From a virus, in the IMG/VR virus record IMGVR_UViG_3300031951_001101, positions 1 through 25,549 of that record: a DNA stretch of 25,549 bases. One strand, given 5' to 3'. This document shows positions 1 through 7,611 of this stretch, one piece after another. The notes beneath the pieces were generated by a model that saw only the letters and a program-made list of their open reading frames with translations, did no database searches and was not told where the DNA came from. The position numbers and the translations under genes are program-made. Position 1 is the first letter of the stretch, and the number at the start of each line of letters is the position of its first letter.

Positions 1-869
1 CCAGGTTGTTGTTTTGATGGTCTCGTTGATAATGACTTTAGAACAGCAGAAAATCTATCTAATATTGCATTAAACTTGTCTAGTAATGGTCCAGATAATC
101 CTTCACCAGTTTCTCCCATTAACTGAGGTTGAACTCCACCGCCAACGTCTTGAAGAGCATTGGTCACCATTGCTCCAGTGCCTGCACCAGCAAGAGCAGC
201 ACCACCCAACATTAATCCAGGGCGTCTTCTCATAGACCTTAATATTCCAGTGTTTCCCGCTCTTTTTAATGGTGGGCCTGGAACTTTAACATCCAAATCT
301 ATTCCACCACCTCCTGCATTAGCTGTAGGTAGATTGGAAAGTTGATCGACTATTCTTATAATTGTTTGACGAATGCTTTTAGCGACTTTGAAAGTTTCAT
401 CGAATACTTTCCTGAGTTCTACTAAACTTTCATTTAGACTTTTTATATTATTTGGATTTGCAAAAAATCTTATATATCCAATTGCTTTATCATATAAACT
501 CAAGAAATTGGATAAAATTTTATTCGGAGCGTTTGCATCAATAGAATCTGTTTTAGAAATAAATCTATTTTGTAAATCTCCTACAGTTTTTTGAACAATC
601 TGATTTACATTTTGAGTTATTGCTTGTACTCTATTCTCAACATTGTTTAAAATATTTGATGATAAAGTATTAATGATCGAACCAAGATCTGGAACTTGTG
701 GAGCAACTCCAGCAGTTCCTCTTTGAAATCCTACAATTTTGTTAGCAGCACTAGCAACCACAGAAGATCCAAGAGGAGAACCACCAGAAATAAAGTTCTG
801 AACTGCTTCTGGTGTAACTCTACGTTCTCTAGCAATAACTCCTGGATTTAGTGGTGATTTAATTGCCAC
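1..869 (-). CDS. Large virion structural protein, N-terminal part (tape-measure or hub candidate); runs off the left edge
   Basis: The minus strand stays open from a GTG at 869-867 to the window edge, about 289 residues with no stop. The GTG lies inside the last codons of gp51, a normal overlap here. The N terminus reads MAIKSPLNPGVIARERRVTP. It is followed by Gln/Asn-rich, probably helical sequence, and around residues 215-245 by a basic patch (LRSMRRRPG) leading into a Gly/Ala hydrophobic stretch (LMLGGAALAGAGTGAMV). Such a membrane-like segment is common in tail tape-measure proteins. In T4, gene 51 is followed by hub and tape-measure genes (27, 28, 29), so position supports a tail-centre role. 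I do not recognise the family with certainty, and the C-terminal part, needed to decide, is outside the window. Confidence 0.6.
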   Translation of the reverse strand, partial: MAIKSPLNPGVIARERRVTPEAVQNFISGGSPLGSSVVASAANKIVGFQRGTAGVAPQVPDLGSIINTLSSNILNNVENRVQAITQNVNQIVQKTVGDLQNRFISKTDSIDANAPNKILSNFLSLYDKAIGYIRFFANPNNIKSLNESLVELRKVFDETFKVAKSIRQTIIRIVDQLSNLPTANAGGGGIDLDVKVPGPPLKRAGNTGILRSMRRRPGLMLGGAALAGAGTGAMVTNALQDVGGGVQPQLMGETGEGLSGPLLDKFNAILDRFSAVLKSLSTRPSKQQP

Positions 870-1044
870 GATTTGCCGCCTGTTGTGCCTTTAAGTTTTC
901 TTCTTCAATATGTTGTTTCAATAGGGCAAGATAGATATCTCTTTCCCAAGGCATTAAATTTTCAACCTCAGTCAAAGAGTATTTATGGAACTGCATGAGA
1001 GCAAAATTAATACGATAATAGGCTTCCAAATCAATGTGAGCCAT
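859..1044 (-). CDS. 51: gp51-like baseplate hub assembly protein
   Basis: A 61-residue protein beginning MAHIDLEAYYRINFALMQFH, with LMPWERDIYLALLKQHIEEE in the middle. This is the signature of the small cyanophage gp51 family, named after T4 gp51, which is needed for hub assembly but is not a stable part of the particle. It is entirely helical in character and very short. Start choice: a TTG six bases upstream (1050) overlaps the gp26 stop and would add two residues (MTMAHI); the ATG at 1044 fits better. It lies directly behind gp26, the same order as in T4 (26-51), which supports the call. The assembly-catalyst role is taken from T4 and not proven for cyanophages. Confidence 0.75.
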   Translation of the reverse strand: MAHIDLEAYYRINFALMQFHKYSLTEVENLMPWERDIYLALLKQHIEEENLKAQQAANRGN

Positions 1045-1046
1045 TG

Positions 1047-1775
1047 TCAACCGAAAAAACTGGTTAAACCCTCCAACGTAACCGTATTTTCTACTCCAGT
1101 CTTCGGATTTTTTACAGTAAAAGTATGAGATAATTTAGGCATTGTCTCAAAAAACTGTTCAATTTTCTTAAACTGAGATGAATTCATACTCTCTATAAAC
1201 TCAACAAGTTCTTTCTTCGTACAATCTGAAGCAGCCCAAGATTCTTCTGCAGTAAAAATAGCTTCAATACAAGATGAAATAATATCAAAAGACTTATCAA
1301 TTGTACTTGCAGATTCTTGTACACTGAAATCAAAGTTATTTTTAATGAATTGATCTAGTGATGGATATTTCATTTTTACAACAATATCATCATCTAGTTT
1401 AATTTCCGAAGTATGTTCAGAGTCTTTTTGTACATTGATTTCATCAACGTACACTTTAACTGGGACTTCTGTAGTACCATCATCGGAACAAGTTACAACC
1501 AGATCTATGGCCTCTCCAACAGATTTTCCACGAACATTTAAGAAAATGTATTCAATATCGAAAGAAGGTAGATCTTCTATTTTAATTCCTTTTGTTATAA
1601 TACAATCTTTTAGTACTTGTTTAATAGCAAGTGTGATTTGTTTAATATCTTGACTTTCAAGAGCTAAGATAAGAATTTTTTCTTCTTTAACGAGGAATGG
1701 TCTATATTTTATAGATTTTCCAGTAGAAGGCAACTCAAGTTCATAAGTTGGTGTAGAAATCTTTGGTAATGGCAT
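1047..1775 (-). CDS. 26: gp26-like baseplate hub subunit
   Basis: A 242-residue protein starting MPLPKISTPTYELELPSTGK, followed by IKYRPFLVKEEKILILALES, the opening of the T4 gp26 baseplate family. Mid-protein it has NVRGKSVGEAIDLVVTCSDD, where the Cys in other members belongs to a metal-site-like region. The C terminus, KNPKTGVENTVTLEGLTSFF, is also typical. The length is slightly above T4 gp26 (208 aa). It is the hub component assembled before the wedges join. The stop overlaps the possible TTG start of gp51, so the two are probably translated together. No clear Shine-Dalgarno precedes the ATG; the upstream stretch is very AT-rich. Confidence 0.85.
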   Translation of the reverse strand: MPLPKISTPTYELELPSTGKSIKYRPFLVKEEKILILALESQDIKQITLAIKQVLKDCIITKGIKIEDLPSFDIEYIFLNVRGKSVGEAIDLVVTCSDDGTTEVPVKVYVDEINVQKDSEHTSEIKLDDDIVVKMKYPSLDQFIKNNFDFSVQESASTIDKSFDIISSCIEAIFTAEESWAASDCTKKELVEFIESMNSSQFKKIEQFFETMPKLSHTFTVKNPKTGVENTVTLEGLTSFFG

Positions 1776-1813
1776 TGAATATTATAAATTCAGATAAAAT
1801 TATTTAGTGCGGG

Positions 1814-2755
1814 TTATGTAGTAGATCTTGTATTACCTGTTGGAGTTGGTAAATTATTGGTAGAATTTTGAATAGATTGTCCGGATTGACTTCCACTACC
1901 GTTATTTGTAGCAGACAATATTTGTTGACCACTAGAAGTTACTTTTTGTTCATAGTCAGGTGATCCAGTTCCATTGTGTTTTAAGACAACATATCGATCA
2001 TAGTTAAAAGTAACACTTGTCTTTGTTACTGTACTTCCTTCATAAGAAACTGGTAATGCAGTTAAATTCACTGGAAAAGCATTTAAAAACTGATACGTTA
2101 ACATTGATGGGGACTCTAAAAGATTCCCATAGCTATCAAACTGTACATTTCTCTCAAATTTAGTTATTGATATTTTTCTTTTATAGGTGTTCGGATACCT
2201 CATTCTATAGAAATTTTCATCATCAAAACTTACTTCATCACTTGTACTTCCTCTGGAAGATCCTCTGATAGATTTACCGTTTACAGTATGAAGAGGATTT
2301 ATAAAATTAATCCACTCTTCAAATAAACGAATAACTCCATAATCCGCATCAACATAAAAATCTAAAGTAAGTTCTGGAAATTGTCTCATTATTGGAAATC
2401 TTTCCATAACTCCTTGTCTACTTCCAGATTCTTCTAAAGTGGATAAGGTTGAACCTGGAAGAATAGCATTATGACACATGAATTCATATTGAAGTGAACT
2501 TAAACTCTTGTCAAAAATCCCACAAGAAACTAACCAAGAATTTAAATTTGAGTCCGACTCAACGGTAGATACGTTTTCTCCAAACCAAAGAGTGATCTTA
2601 AATTGACTAGTAACTGATAATTCACCAAAAAGATCTTGAACACTAGGAAGAGAACTTCTACTATCTCTAGTGTTTCTTGGTAGAGTCATCCTAAGATAGA
2701 TGGGATCAACTCTATATGGATTACCTGGGAAATCAGGCCTAAATGGCTCAGCCAT
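1814..2755 (-). CDS. Tail-tube-fold virion protein, gp54-like candidate
   Basis: A 313-residue protein starting MAEPFRPDFPGNPYRVDPIY. Features seen: a conserved-looking middle (MERFPIMRQFPELTLDFYVD), a segment RKISITKFERNVQFDSYGN and then YQFLNAFPVNLTALPVSYEG, followed by a beta-rich end and a Ser/Gly/Asn/Thr-rich low-complexity tail (from about residue 270). The 'A(F)P.N...LPVSYEG..V....V.F.YDRY' pattern resembles tail-tube proteins of T4-like phages, which T4 uses in gp19, gp48 and gp54. With gp48 present elsewhere in the window and gp26/gp51 next door, the tube-initiator gp54 equivalent is my best guess. A second tail-tube-like or baseplate protein of unknown role is the alternative. It starts 28 bp from the oppositely oriented gp4. 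Confidence 0.55.
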   Translation of the reverse strand: MAEPFRPDFPGNPYRVDPIYLRMTLPRNTRDSRSSLPSVQDLFGELSVTSQFKITLWFGENVSTVESDSNLNSWLVSCGIFDKSLSSLQYEFMCHNAILPGSTLSTLEESGSRQGVMERFPIMRQFPELTLDFYVDADYGVIRLFEEWINFINPLHTVNGKSIRGSSRGSTSDEVSFDDENFYRMRYPNTYKRKISITKFERNVQFDSYGNLLESPSMLTYQFLNAFPVNLTALPVSYEGSTVTKTSVTFNYDRYVVLKHNGTGSPDYEQKVTSSGQQILSATNNGSGSQSGQSIQNSTNNLPTPTGNTRSTT

Positions 2756-2756
2756 C

Positions 2757-2764
2757 TATAAATA
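2757..2764 (+). promoter_or_regulatory. T4-type late promoter (TATAAATA)
   Basis: TATAAATA, an exact match to the T4 late -10 box, lies in the 28-bp divergent gap and points toward gp4, whose start is at 2784. In T4-like phages this box is read by host RNA polymerase carrying gp55, with gp33 and the sliding clamp as co-activators. A gp33 gene is present at 10390-10653. It probably drives the whole plus-strand virion block to the terminator at 7568. No equally good box is seen for the leftward gene. Confidence 0.7.
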
Positions 2765-2783
2765 TTTCTTAAGGATCTATAGT

Positions 2784-3227
2784 ATGTATATGAGTTATAA
2801 AGGAAAATATCGTCCAGAAAATCCAAAAAAGTATAAAGGTGATCCCACAAATATTGTTTATCGTTCTTTGTGGGAAAGAAAATTCATGCGTTATTGTGAC
2901 TTAAATGAAAATGTAAATCAATGGCAATCTGAAGAATTCTGGATTCCATATCTTTGCCCTCTTGATGGTAAAGTTCATAGATATTTTCCAGATTTTTTTG
3001 TAAAGTATAAAGATAAGAGTGGAAATACACGAACAGTAGTTATAGAAATAAAACCCAAAAAAGAAGTAGACATGCCAGAACAAAATCCAAAAAGAAGGAC
3101 AAAATCTTGGGCATATAAAGTTCAAACTTGGGTAAAAAACCAAGCAAAATGGAAAGCAGCTAAAGAGTTCTGTGCAGATCGTAATTATGAGTTCCGAATC
3201 ATGACTGAGGAGGATTTAGGAATATGA
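2784..3227 (+). CDS. 4: gp4-like head completion protein
   Basis: A 147-residue protein (MYMSYKGKYRPENPKKYKGD) of the T4 gp4 family (also called gp50 or gp65), which finishes the head before the tail joins. It carries a TnsA-N-like endonuclease fold: RSLWERKFMRYCD early (Glu), then RYFPDFFVKY (Asp) and VVIEIKPKKEVDMP, giving an E...D...ExK arrangement. Length is close to T4 gp4 (150 aa). The ATG at 2784 is chosen because AAGGA at 2771-2775 sits 8 bases before it; ATG 2790 is the alternative and an upstream extension to 2700 would run through the divergent gene. The stop overlaps the next start by 4 bases (ATGA). Confidence 0.88.
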   Translation: MYMSYKGKYRPENPKKYKGDPTNIVYRSLWERKFMRYCDLNENVNQWQSEEFWIPYLCPLDGKVHRYFPDFFVKYKDKSGNTRTVVIEIKPKKEVDMPEQNPKRRTKSWAYKVQTWVKNQAKWKAAKEFCADRNYEFRIMTEEDLGI

Positions 3228-3751
3228 GTTTCGATGGCACGTTCGAACCTGGAAAAGGTTTTGGATACGATCTCATTAAAAAAACCAAAGGAAAAAATGT
3301 AAAAAATGATTGGTATACTGGACAACTAAGACAGTATCTTGGTGAACTGGATCAATTTAATATTAATGAAATGGATACAGGAGGTATAGAAGTTGGTAAG
3401 ATGTATTTTTTTATCTACGGAGCATCTACTCCTGGACTTAAATTTTTTGATACTCAACCATTGACGTATGTTACTGAAGTAAGTTACAGTAAAAATTATT
3501 TCATTGGAATAAATTTGCATTATATTAATAGGCAATATAGGGAAGGAATAGCAAAAAGCCTAATAAATAATTCAGATACCGTAAGTGTACCTCGTAATAG
3601 CATTCATCGTTACTTTTTTTCTGGAGTTGGAGGGGGATTTTTGAGAGTTCCTGAAAAGGATTGGCCCTCCGTTTCAATATTACCAACTGAAAAATTTGTT
3701 GATACAAGGGGTCAACCATTTCCAAATCACAAAGCTTGGAGTAAACCTTAA
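3224..3751 (+). CDS. Conserved protein of the virion gene cluster, unknown role
   Basis: 175 residues. It has a strong ribosome site (GAGGAGGATTTAGG) and an ATGA overlap with gp4, so it is surely translated with the head and baseplate genes. Visible pattern: GYDLIKKTKGK, NDWYTGQLRQYLGEL, then KMYFFIYGASTPGLKFFDTQ and FIGINLHYINRQYREGIAKS. The motif 'YFF.Y...T..L...D..PL.......GINLHY' is one I associate with a family found in many marine T4-like phages with no established function. It is not gp2, gp3 or gp53 by sequence. Its place between gp4 and gp48 argues for a structural or assembly role in head-tail joining or the baseplate. The protein is mostly soluble, with no signal peptide or membrane segment. 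Confidence 0.7.
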   Translation: MSFDGTFEPGKGFGYDLIKKTKGKNVKNDWYTGQLRQYLGELDQFNINEMDTGGIEVGKMYFFIYGASTPGLKFFDTQPLTYVTEVSYSKNYFIGINLHYINRQYREGIAKSLINNSDTVSVPRNSIHRYFFSGVGGGFLRVPEKDWPSVSILPTEKFVDTRGQPFPNHKAWSKP

Positions 3752-5236
3752 GTGACATATCAAAATATTTCACCAGTACCATACTTTACAAAAAATTCTG
3801 TAAATTATAATTTACAGTACAATAAACGTACTGGTGAAGTACAACTCATTCAACAAAATGCTGCCACTGGGACACCAGCGATTTATACGGATGGTAAATG
3901 GAATTCTTCTAGTGTCAATTCTTTATCAATATCTTCACAAGAACAACAAACAATACACGAAAATATTCAAACTTCTGTAAGAACTTCGTTTAGGGCTTTA
4001 GGTGGAACTTCTGCTGGTTTAGTTCTACCTGCTTGGGCCCAACAACAGAATCAAGGACAACCTCCGGGTCAAAGTACATCAACTCCAAGTCAAAGTGTTT
4101 CGAGTAATTCTACAAGTCCGGGAAACATAGGAGCAGCATTTGGAGCACTAATAAACCCAAGTGAAGCTATAAGAGAAATAGCAAATCAAGACTATGGAGC
4201 TGGAAATGAAGCTAAATTACTTTTCAAAGGATTGAAGTATCCAATTGATATGAATTCCAGGAAACAGGATACTCTCTTTATAAGTCAATTTGAGTATGCT
4301 GCTCCAGCTGGAGATCAACTTCTAAATGGAGACTTTTCAAGTATTATTCAAAATGGTTTACAGAGAGGTAGTGATTTTAGACCAGAAAAAGTTATAGGAA
4401 CTGTAACTTTTCCTATGCCTTCTAGTATCTCCGAAACCAAGGATGTTGGATGGGGTCCAGATCAAATGAATAATATTAGTGCTGGAATGATGGCAGATGT
4501 CATAAAAAATCCAGGACAATATGCAGCAGCAGGTTTAGTTGGCGCTGGGTTGGGTGCTTTTATTAGTAGTAAGATGGGCGGCAGTGTTGCTGGTGGAGCA
4601 GGATCTGGAGCATCCGCAGGAGGTCAAACACTTGCTTATGGTAAACTCCTTAACGAAGCAAGTGCCACAGCAGAAGGGAGAGGTTTAATGGGAACCATTG
4701 GTGTTCAAAAACTTCTTCAAATGGCTCAATTTGGAACTGAAATAGAAACAATATTGGCTAGAGGTGCAGGAATTGTTCCAAATAATAATTTAGAGTTGTT
4801 ATTCAACGGACCCCAATTAAGATCTTTTGGTGTTAGTTATAGACTAACAGCAAGAAGTAGAGATGAAGCGATGATGATTAGGAGAATACTCAGATTCTTT
4901 AAACAAGGAATGTCACCAAAAAAGAGATCTGGTAGAGGTGCAGGAGGAGCATCTTATTTTCTTAAAACTCCAAATGTATTCAAATTGGAATTTAAAACAA
5001 CAACTGGAGAAAATAAAGCAATCAGTAGATTTAAGACTTGTGCGTTGGTTTCTATGCAAACAGATTATACCCCAGATGGTTTCTGGGTTGCATATGATGA
5101 AGGTCAACCAGTTTCTACAAGAATAACCCTACAATTCGCAGAACTTGAACCAATTTATGATGTCGATTATCAAGATACAGTCAACTCACAAAGAACAGAT
5201 CTTTCTCCAGTTGCTAACGACGCAGTAGGTTACTAA
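3752..5236 (+). CDS. 48: gp48-like baseplate tail-tube cap
   Basis: 494 residues from a GTG that directly follows the previous stop (TAA-GTG). The diagnostic block is LLFKGLKYPIDMNSRKQDTL then FISQFEYAAP, typical of cyanophage gp48. Further on are VIGTVTFPMPSSISETKDVGWG and RSRDEAMMIRRILRFFKQ, with a beta-rich tail-tube-like end (FKLEFKTTTGENKAI... VSMQTDYTPDGFW). Between residues about 250 and 290 is a Gly/Ala-rich hydrophobic stretch, and residues 85-125 form a Gln/Ser/Pro linker. T4 gp48 (364 aa) sits on the hub and starts the tail tube. The extra length here is mainly the linker and the Gly/Ala insert. It is followed after one base by gp53. Confidence 0.85.
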   Translation: MTYQNISPVPYFTKNSVNYNLQYNKRTGEVQLIQQNAATGTPAIYTDGKWNSSSVNSLSISSQEQQTIHENIQTSVRTSFRALGGTSAGLVLPAWAQQQNQGQPPGQSTSTPSQSVSSNSTSPGNIGAAFGALINPSEAIREIANQDYGAGNEAKLLFKGLKYPIDMNSRKQDTLFISQFEYAAPAGDQLLNGDFSSIIQNGLQRGSDFRPEKVIGTVTFPMPSSISETKDVGWGPDQMNNISAGMMADVIKNPGQYAAAGLVGAGLGAFISSKMGGSVAGGAGSGASAGGQTLAYGKLLNEASATAEGRGLMGTIGVQKLLQMAQFGTEIETILARGAGIVPNNNLELLFNGPQLRSFGVSYRLTARSRDEAMMIRRILRFFKQGMSPKKRSGRGAGGASYFLKTPNVFKLEFKTTTGENKAISRFKTCALVSMQTDYTPDGFWVAYDEGQPVSTRITLQFAELEPIYDVDYQDTVNSQRTDLSPVANDAVGY

Positions 5237-5237
5237 T

Positions 5238-7562
5238 ATGGCATACTTTACAGAACTACCAAACGTTGAATATGTAAATAGATTTCCAAATACGAAATCT
5301 AATGATGAAACAACTTTAGCAAAAAATATATTCAGAAGAGTAAAAGTAAGAGAAGATTTAATATCAGTTTTTGCTGGATTTGAATATTATACTATTGTTG
5401 AAGGAGAGAGACCAGATCAAATAGCAGAAAAACTATATGGAGATGCAGGTCTTGATTGGGTTATCTTAGTTTCAAATAATATTATCAATTACTACGATCA
5501 GTGGCCATTAACTGTAAATGAGTTTAATAACTATTTAATCAGTAAATATGGAACTGAAGATGCATTACAGGAGATACATCACTATGAAACTATAGAATTA
5601 AGAGATTCATTTAATAGAGTTGTACTTCCAAAAGATTTAATTGTAGATGAAACATTTTATAATGCTCCAGAATATGAAACAATCACAGAAACTCCTCCTG
5701 GAATCACATTTCCTCCGATTTATTTAAATCCTGTTGTTGCAATTACTTCATGCATTATAGAAAGTGGTGGAGTTACAGAAATTGATATTATAGAAGAAGG
5801 TTTTGGTTATAAACAAGTACCAAAACTAACCTTCTCAGAGCCCACCATCACAAGTTCAGCGTCAGCATCTGTTGGAATTCAAAGTTTTAGGGTATCTTCT
5901 GTTACATCATTAACTTCTGGATTTGGATATAAATCTGTACCTGTAGTATCCATTTCAACGGCTCCAACTTCAATCCAAGCAGTAGGAGTTAGTTCTCTAG
6001 GTCAAACAGAATTCACTGGAGGTACAGTAGTAAGTGTAGAAATTACTAATTCTGGATGTGGATATGGATTAACTCCCCCATCAGTATCCTTCAGTTTACC
6101 ACAAAACTTTATCTCAAATACCATCTACAGAGAACAATCTCCAGTTTCTGTTGGAAATCAAATAGAAGGGATGTATGTAAAATCTGATGGATATAAAGTC
6201 TATACTGCAAGCACTATAGGATCAAATCTAATTAAAGAATTTACGTTGTCTACAGCTTGGAATATTACAACTCTTTCTTTATCTTATGAATTAGATGTTA
6301 GTGCAGTATTCGGTTATTGTACTGGAATAGAATTTAGTCCAGATGGAACTAAAATGTTTGTTACTGGTGGACTTAGTGGTAATTTCTTTGTTGCTGCTTA
6401 TAATTTATCCACACCATGGTCAATATCCACAGCAACATATGTAAATCAAACTTCATTGACAGCTCCTGGTGGTGTTAGATTCAAGTCTGATGGTTCTAGG
6501 ATGTATTCATTAAACATGGACTCCCCAGATTCCATTGAAGAATATACATTATCATCGGCATGGAACGTTACAACGAAATCTTTCGTAGCCTCATATAATA
6601 TAGAAACACCAACAGGAGACAATGAGATTATTGGATTTTCTTTCTTGAATGGTGGAAATAAAATGTATGCAACTGGACTATCAAACTCCACAGTATATGA
6701 ATTTAATTTAAATTCCTGGGACTTAACAACCTTAACATTCAGTAGTTTCCTATATGTTGGAGATAGAATTCCAAATCCATCCGATGCATTTATAAGTTCA
6801 GATGTAGAACACTTATTGGTATCTGGTGGGTCTGGAGATTCTATATTTGAATATTCCATAAAAGTCAGAGCTAAAGGAACCGCAAACTTAGTTAATGGAT
6901 CTCTTAATTCCATTACTATTTCCGAAGTTGGATTTGGATACACGACAGCCCCATCGGTAACGATTGGTGCTCCATATCCAGCAGTAAATGCAACGGCAAC
7001 GGCTACAGTAGTTGATGGATCTGTATTGTCTGTCAATATTACTAATGCTGGATTCGGTTATACTATCGCACCTACGGTCACGATTGCTCAAGCACCAACT
7101 TATTCAAGAGCAACAGGAATTGCTTCAGTAGTTGATGGAAAAATATCAGCAATTACAATTACTTCTCCAGGAGAAAATTATGATAACCCTCCGTCAATAA
7201 CTTTTGATATATCACCAGAACAGGTTCTCAATGTAGAAGTTGACGAAACTTACACTCAAAATAACAAAATTTGGAAATGGAATGGAACCGCATGGCAAGA
7301 ACAAATCACAAGACCATTCCAATTCTTAGATGGATTGAATATAATTAGTGTAAATGGTAGTGGTATTTCCAAACCGATAACGAATTTGGAATATGAATTA
7401 AGATTAAACGAAGAAAAAACTTTAATTATTGTACCAAAACCATCATATATTTCTACTATTATTGATGATCTAAAGAAAATTATGAAGTATAATAAAGATT
7501 CTGAAAACGTAGTTTCATCTAAATTAAAGAGAACTTATAATCCTAAATTTACTGGAGTATAA
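5238..7562 (+). CDS. 53: gp53-like baseplate wedge protein with a large propeller-like insertion
   Basis: 774 residues, against 196 in T4 gp53. Residues 1-150 are clearly gp53: MAYFTELPNVEYVNRFPNTK, then YYTIVEGERPDQIAEKLYGD (LysM-like) and DWVILVSNNIINYYDQWPLT. The matching C-terminal end is at about 720-774 (ISKPITNLEYELRLNEEK, then PSYISTIIDDLKKIM). Between them lie short beta repeats carrying 'GFGY..VP.VS/TI' (about residues 165-290 and 545-650). These flank a run of about 245 residues (295-540) with repeated 'F..DG.KMY.TG......EY.LS..WN..T' units, which looks like a beta-propeller. The wedge role comes from T4; the insert may project from the baseplate. One reading frame without interruption, so the insertion is intact. 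Confidence 0.85.
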   Translation: MAYFTELPNVEYVNRFPNTKSNDETTLAKNIFRRVKVREDLISVFAGFEYYTIVEGERPDQIAEKLYGDAGLDWVILVSNNIINYYDQWPLTVNEFNNYLISKYGTEDALQEIHHYETIELRDSFNRVVLPKDLIVDETFYNAPEYETITETPPGITFPPIYLNPVVAITSCIIESGGVTEIDIIEEGFGYKQVPKLTFSEPTITSSASASVGIQSFRVSSVTSLTSGFGYKSVPVVSISTAPTSIQAVGVSSLGQTEFTGGTVVSVEITNSGCGYGLTPPSVSFSLPQNFISNTIYREQSPVSVGNQIEGMYVKSDGYKVYTASTIGSNLIKEFTLSTAWNITTLSLSYELDVSAVFGYCTGIEFSPDGTKMFVTGGLSGNFFVAAYNLSTPWSISTATYVNQTSLTAPGGVRFKSDGSRMYSLNMDSPDSIEEYTLSSAWNVTTKSFVASYNIETPTGDNEIIGFSFLNGGNKMYATGLSNSTVYEFNLNSWDLTTLTFSSFLYVGDRIPNPSDAFISSDVEHLLVSGGSGDSIFEYSIKVRAKGTANLVNGSLNSITISEVGFGYTTAPSVTIGAPYPAVNATATATVVDGSVLSVNITNAGFGYTIAPTVTIAQAPTYSRATGIASVVDGKISAITITSPGENYDNPPSITFDISPEQVLNVEVDETYTQNNKIWKWNGTAWQEQITRPFQFLDGLNIISVNGSGISKPITNLEYELRLNEEKTLIIVPKPSYISTIIDDLKKIMKYNKDSENVVSSKLKRTYNPKFTGV

Positions 7563-7567
7563 AAAAA

Positions 7568-7600
7568 CCCTGGCTTCCAAAAAAGCCAGGGAATTTTTTT
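7568..7600. terminator. Intrinsic terminator between gp53 and gp32, probably two-way
   Basis: A 9-bp perfect stem, CCCTGGCTT (7568-7576) with AAGCCAGGG (7583-7591), loop of 6 bases, then AATTTTTTT on the plus strand. On the opposite strand the stem is followed by a T run from the A tract at 7561-7567. It sits in the 49-bp gap between the converging stops of gp53 (+) and gp32 (-), the expected place for a two-way terminator. Confidence 0.9.
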
Positions 7601-7611
7601 CGGACTATTTT

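Noticed and set aside
160-594. Two plus-strand frames (61 and 73 codons) near the left edge
   Set aside because: They lie opposite the continuous structural-gene frame on the minus strand, and their translations are low-complexity shadows.
6446-7036. A 196-codon open frame on the minus strand inside gp53
   Set aside because: It lies wholly antisense to an intact gp53 with clear repeats, its translation is the reversed shadow of those repeats, and it has no ribosome site or neighbours on that strand.
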